This document shows positions 39,957-44,983 of a DNA stretch of 44,983 bases, piece after piece (position 1 is the first letter of the stretch; every line of letters begins with the position of its first letter). The position numbers and the translations under genes were made by a program. The stretch lies in the IMG/VR virus record IMGVR_UViG_3300028920_000117, positions 1 through 44,983 of that record. One strand, given 5' to 3'. The notes under the pieces were generated by a model. The model did not search any database and was not told the origin of the DNA. It worked only from the letters and a program-made list of their open reading frames with translations. The stretch comes from a virus.

Positions 39957-40355
39957 TCACCCGTACATTGTCTGGCCGCAACCATTGCCCGTACGATATG
40001 CTTGCCCGCGTCCCCCACCAAACCTGCATGCGTAACCATGGCCCAGTCCGAGACGCCTAGCATCTCCGTGCCCCCCGTCGATGCGAAAAGCCATCCCGTC
40101 CCCAGATCCCCAGCGATAGGCACTACCCATACCTACCCCCTCGCGGATCGCATCGCCTGGTCCCCAGCCATCACGGAAGGAGTCTCCGTCTTCGGCCCCG
40201 TGTACGACAATGGTCCCAAATGCCTTTCAGCGCAGACCATATTTCGTTTTGTCTTTGGCGCTGACTCGATGATATCGCCCGTCCGCCTCTCTCCAGTAGA
40301 TTCCATTCTCCAGTGTTGCGCCTTTGAGCCATTCCTCGTGTGTCCAGTTTTTCAT
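39957..40355 (-). pseudogene. Glycine-decapeptide repeat gene, family member 6, with premature stop
   Basis: Starts at ATG 40355 with AAAAAGGAGGTCAAAC upstream and reads MKNWTHEEWLKGATLENGIYWRE split over the family head. At 40227-40229 a TGA replaces the GGA found in member 3, right after YGLR. The frame then stays open for a further 90 codons of intact repeats (EGVGMGSAYR, WGSGDGMAFR, LGLGHGYACR) to a TGA at 39957. A recent nonsense mutation is the simplest explanation; TGA is an ordinary stop elsewhere here. A truncated head of 43 residues could still be made. Confidence 0.8.
40030..40177 (-). repeat. 148-bp exact inverted repeat, copy 2
   Basis: Reverse complement of 22240-22387 without mismatch. 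It lies downstream of the premature stop, so the untranslated part of this broken gene is the best conserved, which points to very recent divergence or gene conversion. Confidence 0.9.
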
Positions 40356-40441
40356 GTTTGACCTCCTTTTTCAGATACTGCCCATTCAGATGTCGCCACC
40401 CTCGCGGCGAATGCGCTCGAGTGTGGGAGGGGAGTCACTTC
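40356..40441 (-). repeat. Gene-junction remnant before repeat-family copy
   Basis: On the minus strand, 40421-40386 encodes LERIRREGGDI followed by TGA, the end of the 38154-38402 protein, and is followed by ATGGGCAG as at its neighbour's start. No full gene is present. The same arrangement stands before member 4 at 22553, so both copies arrived with this scar. Confidence 0.65.
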
Positions 40442-40726
40442 CTACTCGATGTCTGCGGCGCGAACAGACGCGAAGGTCTGAACGCGAAAGCGTCGGTATA
40501 CGCGGACGATCCGGTAGTCGCCCTGATCAAGGCGACCCTCTCCCACTTCCTGCTCGATCAACGCTCGGATCGCGGAGTGCGCCTCGCCATCGCTCGGGAC
40601 GATCTTGGATTCACGCCACGGCTCCGTATCGTCCTTTCGGTACTCCACCAGAACCGGGGGGAGTTTCCAGGACTTGCGGGTCTTGGGCTGCTCGGTCTGC
40701 TCGGTCTGTTTGTCTTTCGTTGCCAT
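40442..40726 (-). CDS. Small protein, unknown
   Basis: 94 residues, AAAGGAATTCC before the ATG. A Lys/Gln/Glu-rich disordered start (KDKQTEQTEQPKTRK) leads to a strand-helix-strand core (KLPPVLVEYRKDD, GEAHSAIRALIEQEVGEGR, DYRIVRVYRRFRV). First gene behind the minus-strand promoter at 40760-40788. No function assigned. Confidence 0.6.
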   Translation of the reverse strand: MATKDKQTEQTEQPKTRKSWKLPPVLVEYRKDDTEPWRESKIVPSDGEAHSAIRALIEQEVGEGRLDQGDYRIVRVYRRFRVQTFASVRAADIE

Positions 40727-40759
40727 GGAATTCCTTTCTGCTGGTCAGTTGTCCGTGTG

Positions 40760-40788
40760 AGTATAGGCTCGAATCACTGCAAAGGCAA
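40760..40788 (-). promoter_or_regulatory. Sigma70-like promoter for 40726-37523 genes
   Basis: Minus-strand TTGCCT (40788-40783), 17-bp spacer, TATACT (40765-40760). Four and five of six consensus bases. Transcription would start near 40753, about 27 bases before the 94-residue gene, and could read through the repeat pseudogene and resolvase to 37523. Confidence 0.5.
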
Positions 40789-41415
40789 ATGCATTGGACG
40801 AATTTCTTTTGGCATCTCGGCTTTTTTCTCGCGAATCGAAAAAATCATGGCCGCGGCAGTTTTTGCGCGCCAGTTCGTTGGCCTCTGGCCGGGCGGTCGG
40901 GTCGAGCGAGCAGGAGGGCTCGCCCGCCCGCCCGGTCGTAACAACCTGCACTCTGAGGCTTGTTATCGACGCTGCGCGTCGACGCTTCGCGGCTACTTCT
41001 GCTCCGCTGCTTCGCAGGCTCCGCAGGGGGCCACCCATGCTCCGAGGGAGTTGGTTGGGAGAACGACCCCTGCCGCAATCACGCCCGCAGCGTAACCGTG
41101 CAGGTGGCCGTTCCATGCCCCTCGGTCGCAGGCCGATCGAACGCCCGTGGTGTTTGGGCCCGGCATCCACGGGTTGCACCCTGCCGGCCGGCGCTGGCGT
41201 CACGCACGCCAGTCCCCGCCAGTTCGTCGACACCTGCGGGATTTTCTCACCGATTCCGGCCAACTACGCCCACCGGAAGGGCGGACGCGATGCCCGCAAG
41301 CCTTGTCGTCGCGTCACGACCGCCAAATTGGAAACGGGCCGGGGCGATGTTGTCGCCGCCGAACCGCTCAGAGAGGAGAAATGCAAAAAACCCAGTCGCC
41401 AGGCTCTGGCGAGGG

Positions 41416-41444
41416 TTGACTCCTGGTGTTGTGTGCTGTATTCT
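41416..41444 (+). promoter_or_regulatory. Sigma70-like promoter for short RNA
   Basis: TTGACT (41416-41421), 17-bp spacer, TATTCT (41439-41444). It points against the surrounding minus-strand genes and lies about 30 bases before a perfect intrinsic terminator, so its product would be a very short RNA. Confidence 0.55.
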
Positions 41445-41450
41445 TCATGA

Positions 41451-41511
41451 GTCCGCTGCATCCGGACACTGGCCGCCCCGCGAGTCGTCGCCGCGGGGCG
41501 GTTGCTTTTTT
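41451..41511 (+). ncRNA. Candidate small RNA of about 60 nt
   Basis: Bounded by the promoter above and a terminator. Its 5' end can form a hairpin, GTCCG/CGGAC with loop CTGCATC (41451-41467), followed by the terminator stem. No open frame fits inside. It lies antisense to the gap downstream of the RecT-like gene, not to its coding region. It could be a regulatory RNA or a decoy transcript; no known family is recognised. Confidence 0.45.
41473..41511 (+). terminator. Intrinsic terminator
   Basis: Perfect 10-bp GC stem CCGCCCCGCG / CGCGGGGCGG (41473-41482 with 41492-41501), nine-base loop, then TTGCTTTTTT. Plus-strand only, since the other side has no T-run in the right place. Confidence 0.85.
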
Positions 41512-41549
41512 GGACCCCCCCGACGCTCGGGCGTGTTCCTGAGGACACT

Positions 41550-42329
41550 CTAGCCTGCCTCGTGGCCGATGTCAAGCAGCTCGGCATCGAGTGCGTCACC
41601 GGAGTCTGGGCGTTTCTCGCCGGGCATGAGCGCCGGCCTGAACTCGACGATATCGAGCGCGTCGGATTCGTGCTGGAACCCCGCGAGCAAGTCGGCGAAT
41701 GCCTCCCTGAATGCGTACGTCTTGGCCTTGCCCCGGAGCATACGTTTCGGAAACTTGCTCCAGATGCTGCCCTTCTTTTGGGTCAGGCCCGCAGCGACCG
41801 CCTCACGCCACGAGAACGACTCGGTGAAGGATAGTATGCGAAGCGTTTTGTCGCGCAACTCGCGGAATCGGCGAACGGTGCAGGTGCAGCGCATGTCTTC
41901 GCCCTCGCCCTCGTCGGCGATGGTGTGGTCGATGTAGTCTGGCGACCACTGAGCGATGCCGACGATCGCGTCTCCCCACAGCGTAGGGCGACCGTTCACC
42001 ACATACACGCTCTTGATCGTGCTGGCGGGCCCAAGCCCGATTTCAGCCCCGGCCATCAGCGCCACCATGACATCGGCCGGTGAGCACGCCCCGCTAATGT
42101 TGGTGCCGCTATTGTAGATCCGCTCCGCCATGCGGTACAGTTGGTTATGGTCGGTGGGCATCAGCCGGCCACGCTCAAACAGAATGAGCGATTTGTCCGA
42201 CGCCTTCGGATCGGTGCGGTCGTCCGGTTCATGAGCCCGTGGCGCATTCGGATCATCATCCTCCGGGCGGTTGGGCCTGCTGGTACCGAGGATCTGATCG
42301 AGATCCTTGGCTGTGATGTCGTCTTTCAT
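41550..42329 (-). CDS. recT: RecT-like single-strand annealing protein
   Basis: 259 residues, GGAGGATCAGC before the ATG. A polar acidic N-terminus of 55 residues precedes the RecT/Red-beta core: MAERIYNSGTNISGACSPADVMVALMAGAEIGLGP, then SVYVVNGRPTLWGDAIVGIA and KGSIWSKFPKRMLRGKAKTYAFREAFADLLAG, quoted here in parts. These match RecT-type proteins, which anneal and exchange single strands made by a partner exonuclease. That partner is probably the nuclease just upstream, whose stop overlaps this start. Acidic C-terminal tail. Confidence 0.85.
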   Translation of the reverse strand: MKDDITAKDLDQILGTSRPNRPEDDDPNAPRAHEPDDRTDPKASDKSLILFERGRLMPTDHNQLYRMAERIYNSGTNISGACSPADVMVALMAGAEIGLGPASTIKSVYVVNGRPTLWGDAIVGIAQWSPDYIDHTIADEGEGEDMRCTCTVRRFRELRDKTLRILSFTESFSWREAVAAGLTQKKGSIWSKFPKRMLRGKAKTYAFREAFADLLAGFQHESDALDIVEFRPALMPGEKRPDSGDALDAELLDIGHEAG

Positions 42330-43186
42330 GCTGATCCTCCATATGGGCTATTTACGGGACGCAGCAACTTGTCTTGCGACCACCGTGGCAGCCCGAGTGT
42401 CAGGCGATTGTTGTGTGCGATCCCGTTTGCTTCGCTGCGATCCCGGTAGGCCCGGTATCGCGAGGCAGCGATTTCGATCTCTGCCCATCCCTGCTGGATG
42501 TCCTCGACGGGGATGCCGGACAGGGCGGAGTCGTAGGGCGGAGATGTCTCCTGCCACGCAAACAGCCATGCAGGATCGTGTATGCCATAGGCTACCTGCA
42601 TCGCACGCATGTACCAAGCGGCCTGAATGTGATATCCGTACTTCCAGATGGATCGCTCGACATCGGCGATGGTCAGCGTCGCGGTGGTCTTGATATCCAC
42701 TGCGCCGATCCCCTCCCAAAGCCGGTCGATCCGTGCCTTGCACTTCACCCCGCCGAGCAGGGGCTCGTGCCAGATGATCGTGTGTTCCGCGAAGCTGGCA
42801 TCTGTCAGCACCTTCTTACAGAGCGGGTGCGCCGAAAACGACTCGTACATGCGGAGCAGTCGATCCCACTCCTCGGCCACCAGCAGGATCTTCCCGGGCT
42901 CCAGAGCGTCCCGTTCCTCCTGGAATGCTTTTGTGGTGACGGATTTGGTGGCCGTGTGTCTTACGATGTTGTTGAAGTCGCCATCCTCGCACACCTTGTG
43001 GAAAGCGGTTCCGCGATTCATGGCGGCGGTTTCGGCCTGCCCCTCGGTCAGATACCACGCCCCGGCGAGCCCGCTGATCGCGAACTTTTTCAGGGTCGAT
43101 GCGTTGAGCGCGTCGATCAGGACGTAGTCTTCGAAACGCATGGCCCTGATGATCTCTGCGTCCGGGTCAGATTGTGTCGCAGTCAT
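42326..43186 (-). CDS. Exonuclease VIII-like PDDEXK nuclease (DUF3799)
   Basis: 286 residues, AAGGAAATGGGGA before the ATG. Motifs: MNRGTAFHKVCEDG (His), KARIDRLWEG (Asp), AVDIKTTATL (Asp, Lys) and IQAAWYMRAM. Same family as 19673-20572 but clearly divergent, and paired here with a RecT-type rather than a Sak4-type annealer. The C-terminal 50 residues are basic and variable. The gene overlaps the regulator gene upstream by 20 bases. Confidence 0.85.
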   Translation of the reverse strand: MTATQSDPDAEIIRAMRFEDYVLIDALNASTLKKFAISGLAGAWYLTEGQAETAAMNRGTAFHKVCEDGDFNNIVRHTATKSVTTKAFQEERDALEPGKILLVAEEWDRLLRMYESFSAHPLCKKVLTDASFAEHTIIWHEPLLGGVKCKARIDRLWEGIGAVDIKTTATLTIADVERSIWKYGYHIQAAWYMRAMQVAYGIHDPAWLFAWQETSPPYDSALSGIPVEDIQQGWAEIEIAASRYRAYRDRSEANGIAHNNRLTLGLPRWSQDKLLRPVNSPYGGSA

Positions 43187-43637
43187 TCCCCATTTCCTTG
43201 ATGTAGTCGCGGAGCGCAGGGATCAGCTCGCGGAGAGTCGCTGCCTGCGCCTTCATTGTGATTCCGTTTCCGATCCGGTACACGCGGTCCTCGGGCTGAC
43301 CGATCGCTTTGGCGATCTCGGCGTATGACATCGGCCTGTTGCGGACACGGTGGATCAAGGTCCGGGCCTCGTCGGTCGCTGCGTACCCAATCATGGATGC
43401 CCTGAAGGCATCTTCCGAATCTGCCATCGCCCGCTCGCTCGGCGTCATGCCGTCCTTGCTCGCCGCCCGCTGGTCGCGCTTGGTCGCGTTCTCCTGGTCG
43501 GCCGCCGCGATCGCCTTGAGGTTGGCGTCGACGCTCGCCTTGGCATTTGCGAGGGCCCGCTTGGTCTTGGCCTCTGCCTTAGCCCGGTCCGCGACGGAAG
43601 ACATCCGGCGGGTCTTCCTGTTGGTCTTCTTCTTCAT
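43167..43637 (-). CDS. Probable HTH DNA-binding regulator
   Basis: 156 residues, AGGAGTGCCCAG before the ATG. Basic start (KKKTNRKTRRMSSVADRAK), a long helix (ALANAKASVDANLKAIAAAD) like that of the 26816 protein, then a helix-turn-helix-like region near 105-130 (MSYAEIAKAIGQPEDRVYRI). It could regulate the early operon of segment B. No classical repressor protease or oligomerisation domain is seen. Confidence 0.65.
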   Translation of the reverse strand: MKKKTNRKTRRMSSVADRAKAEAKTKRALANAKASVDANLKAIAAADQENATKRDQRAASKDGMTPSERAMADSEDAFRASMIGYAATDEARTLIHRVRNRPMSYAEIAKAIGQPEDRVYRIGNGITMKAQAATLRELIPALRDYIKEMGNDCDTI

Positions 43638-43876
43638 CTGGGCACTCCTATCGCGCTTCTCCTGTCGGCGTGCAAAAGCAGTTCGCCCGCGATTTCGACG
43701 AGTTCCTTTGCGCGATCGCGAAGTTTTTCACGCGAGCCCCAAAGAAAGATCGTAGTATCGATAGGCAAGGGCCCTGCCTGCTTGTCATGAATGCGTATGG
43801 CGCAATTGTCCGCGGAGAATGTGATCGACTGCTCAGGACACAGATGCAGCATCAAGGTTGCGGATGTCTTTCGCAC
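43634..43876 (-). CDS. First gene of segment B early operon, unknown
   Basis: 80 residues from GTG 43876; AGGAGG six bases upstream decides this start over the ATG at 43909, which lies before that ribosome site. Mixed strands and one helix (SREKLRDRAKELVEIAGELL). Its stop overlaps the regulator start by four bases. No function assigned. Confidence 0.6.
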   Translation of the reverse strand: MRKTSATLMLHLCPEQSITFSADNCAIRIHDKQAGPLPIDTTIFLWGSREKLRDRAKELVEIAGELLLHADRRSAIGVPR

Positions 43877-43897
43877 GGTGAACCTCCTGATGTTCGG

Positions 43898-43925
43898 ATT
43901 ATGCAGCATATCTACGCGAAGTCAA
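43898..43925 (-). promoter_or_regulatory. Sigma70-like promoter for segment B early operon
   Basis: Minus-strand TTGACT (43925-43920), 16-bp spacer, CATAAT (43903-43898), each five of six consensus bases. Start near 43891, just before the AGGAGG of the first gene. The 44000-44080 stretch to the divergent plus genes shows only T/G-rich DNA. Confidence 0.6.
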
Positions 43926-44088
43926 GGGATGGTCAATAAAATATGGGTGAATGATGCAGAATCACGCAAAACCACACAGTTCGGGTGGGTGAATTGACTC
44001 CCACCCCGTTCTGGTGGAAGTTGTTGCTTGGTTGGGATTTAGGTGGTTCTCAGTGAATCCGGTTTCTGTGTGGGTGGTATGATTGGCT

Positions 44089-44484
44089 ATGCCAAACCAG
44101 CAATACGACACTGGGGTCAGCCGCTACGACCGCCTCCAGTCGAGCATCGAGGCCTTGACGCGCGATGTCGGCGACACCATGGCGACTGTGCGAAGTCTCG
44201 CGGGGACGGTCGGGGCAATCGCCCAGCGGCAGGACCGGCTCGAGTCCTTGCAGCGAGATTCGAGTCGCCTCAACTGGGCTCCTGTGTCGATCGTGGCCAC
44301 AGTAATGATCGCGGTGGCGACGCTGAGCGGGGGGCTCATCGCCTACGCGATCTCGGCCGAAGCGAGGGCGAGAGTCACGGGTGACGAGCACCTGGACCGC
44401 CTCTACAATGCGGTGCTCGAGGACAATCTCGCCGAGGTTCGGAGACGGATCGAAAGGCTTGAAAGTCCCGCGCATGGGAAGTAG
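44089..44484 (+). CDS. Coiled-coil membrane protein, holin-like candidate
   Basis: 131 residues from ATG 44089; a TTG two codons earlier is possible. Residues 10-60 are a coiled coil (RYDRLQSSIEALTRDVGDTM, RQDRLESLQRDS), residues 64-88 a hydrophobic segment (VSIVATVMIAVATLSGGLIA), and the rest a charged helix. This plan suits accessory holins of the XhlA type and Rz-like inner-membrane spanins. A lipoprotein gene follows, as in an Rz/Rz1 pair, which supports a lysis role; this is inferred. Confidence 0.6.
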   Translation: MPNQQYDTGVSRYDRLQSSIEALTRDVGDTMATVRSLAGTVGAIAQRQDRLESLQRDSSRLNWAPVSIVATVMIAVATLSGGLIAYAISAEARARVTGDEHLDRLYNAVLEDNLAEVRRRIERLESPAHGK

Positions 44485-44493
44485 GCTAGTGCT

Positions 44494-44757
44494 ATGAGCG
44501 ACGAAACAGGTACGGATTCCCAAGTCTGCACGACGCTGCGCGACATCGCGGAAAGCGTGGCCCCGCTCGTATTCGTGGCGATCGCGGCGATGCTCCTGTC
44601 TGGGTGCACGTCCCAGCCTGCACGCAACCGCGTGACGCCGGGACAGGCGAGCGTGGACCGCGAGGTTGTCGGCCCGAGTCGGTGGAGGATCGAAATTCGA
44701 CAGCCGCCGCGCGTCTACGTGCCGACGCAAGCGGATTCGGAAGGGGGCAAGCGATGA
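44494..44757 (+). CDS. Lipoprotein, homologue of 147-338
   Basis: 87 residues, ATG 44494. A polar N-terminal extension of about 20 residues precedes a hydrophobic stretch (APLVFVAIAAMLLSGC) with lipobox LLSGC and Cys38. Then TSQPARNRVTPGQASVDREV and a basic strand region, matching the A-segment lipoprotein at its mature N-terminus. The signal is unusually far from the start; M33 would be too late to leave a signal peptide. Candidate outer-membrane spanin. The stop overlaps the next small frame. Confidence 0.65.
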   Translation: MSDETGTDSQVCTTLRDIAESVAPLVFVAIAAMLLSGCTSQPARNRVTPGQASVDREVVGPSRWRIEIRQPPRVYVPTQADSEGGKR

Positions 44758-44813
44758 CAGTCGGGGAAGCACTGAGATACGCGAGGATGCGGAGGGTCGA
44801 ACGGCTTCGGTAG
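44754..44813 (+). CDS. Very short frame, possibly a truncated gene
   Basis: 19 codons (MTVGEALRYARMRRVERLR) starting with an ATGA overlap and GGGGGCAAGCG upstream. The first residues resemble the 69-residue protein at 19024-19233 (MTVEEAIAAVR). It may be a leader peptide or the remains of such a gene, and is followed directly by the repeated 55-bp leader. Confidence 0.35.
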   Translation: MTVGEALRYARMRRVERLR

Positions 44814-44820
44814 CTGAACA

Positions 44821-44875
44821 CGGGGGTACTCGATGTTATCCGGTGAAAAAAGCTGGACGGGAGGTGGCGAATGAT
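44821..44875 (+). repeat. 55-bp leader repeat, copy 2
   Basis: Matches the reverse complement of 19229-19283 with two mismatches. It contains the ribosome site GGGAGGTGG and the start codon of the following gene. Confidence 0.8.
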
Positions 44876-44983
44876 CCCGGATGATTGGCCAGAGTGGGTT
44901 TCAAAACTGGCAGAGTCCGGCGCAGATGTCATCGTGACGTCTGAGACTGACGGGACGGAATCGTTCACTGCTGATTCCCGTGG
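44871..44983 (+). CDS. Gene start, cut by window end
   Basis: ATG 44871 after GGGAGGTGGCGA; open to the last base, giving 37 complete codons (MIPDDWPEWVSKLAESGADV...). Acidic helix then strand, a little like the start of the protein at 335-946 (IIRAAQESGLEVEIYTESGG), which also follows a lipoprotein gene. If they correspond, the terminase would be expected next. Product unknown. Confidence 0.55.
   Translation, partial: MIPDDWPEWVSKLAESGADVIVTSETDGTESFTADSR

Larger units (their letters stand above)
40727..41549. other. Long non-coding control region of segment B
   Basis: About 820 bases without a convincing gene: the open frames here have biased Arg/Pro/Gly/Ser composition and no supported starts. 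It holds a minus-strand promoter (40760-40788), a plus-strand promoter and terminator framing a short RNA (41416-41511), a 12-codon leader-like frame (41380-41418) with GAGAGGAGAA before its ATG, and small palindromes such as TCGACG/CGTCGA near 40977. A regulatory or replication region is likely. Confidence 0.55.

Noticed and set aside
39590-40123. Long minus-strand frame resembling a plus-strand frame at 22294-22653
   Set aside because: Both are out-of-frame readings of the repeat-family genes; the similarity reflects the DNA repeat and not a second protein.
22240-40177. Repeats as a CRISPR array or transposon ends
   Set aside because: Repeats are single, far apart and coding, without spacers, transposase or target duplications.
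40227-40229. Stop-codon reassignment of TGA
   Set aside because: TGA ends many intact genes in both segments (for example 16658-17554 and 42326-43186 neighbours), so it acts as a normal stop.
40745-41450. Open frames on both strands in the gene-free block
   Set aside because: Their composition is that of GC-rich shadow frames, starts lack ribosome sites and no motif is visible. A gene cannot be excluded, but none is supported.

Overview
The window is tailed-phage DNA (double-stranded, HK97-fold capsid, siphovirus-like tail genes). No chromosomal housekeeping genes, tRNA, rRNA, CRISPR array, integrase, CI-type repressor or recognisable endolysin were seen. Lipoproteins with lipoboxes next to membrane proteins (147-946, 44089-44757) fit spanin/holin-type lysis functions and so a Gram-negative host, but the host cannot be named from the sequence.

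Segment A (1-35366) reads as a nearly complete phage genome. Its order is: 3' end of a tail gene, lipoprotein and membrane protein; terminase, portal-MuF fusion, protease, capsid, decoration; connector and tail-completion genes, tail tube, short tape measure, tail-tip genes; a metallophosphoesterase and a small membrane protein. Convergent to these is a short minus-strand early operon (18216-19421). Divergent from that operon is a plus-strand replication and recombination operon (19673-30696): Exo VIII-like nuclease, Sak4-like ATPase, DUF669 protein, RusA resolvase, helicase, winged-helix regulator, prim-pol/RepA-like protein. Just after it lies a dense non-coding palindrome cluster (29994-30147), then receptor-binding genes (31251-35366).

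Segment B (35367-44983) looks like part of a second, related phage. It has its own tail-tip genes (35387-37521) and a minus-strand early operon (37523-43876) with a second Exo VIII-like nuclease, a RecT-like annealing protein and an Hjc-like nuclease. It ends with a second holin-like/lipoprotein pair and a gene cut by the window edge. A and B therefore duplicate several functions with divergent or unrelated proteins.

The first 127 bases are identical to 35240-35366, the end of a tail gene, after which the sequences diverge completely. Segment A would thus close into a circle of 35239 bp, with B branching off at the same 127-mer. This fits a branch in an assembly graph, or a recombination junction between two related phages. 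Gene order within each segment looks sound, but the A/B join should be treated as unproven.

The most novel element is a family of six small genes: a conserved head of about 50 residues (WTHEEWI...GIYWREADG...YGLRG) followed by glycine-rich decapeptide repeats, roughly xGxGxAxRxG. Copies lie at 18216, 18617, 22062, 22553, 22973 and 39957. Some share near-identical flanks and remnants of a gene junction, one copy is broken by a stop codon, and one pair shares 148 identical bases. They look like cassettes that duplicate and move. Their function is unknown.
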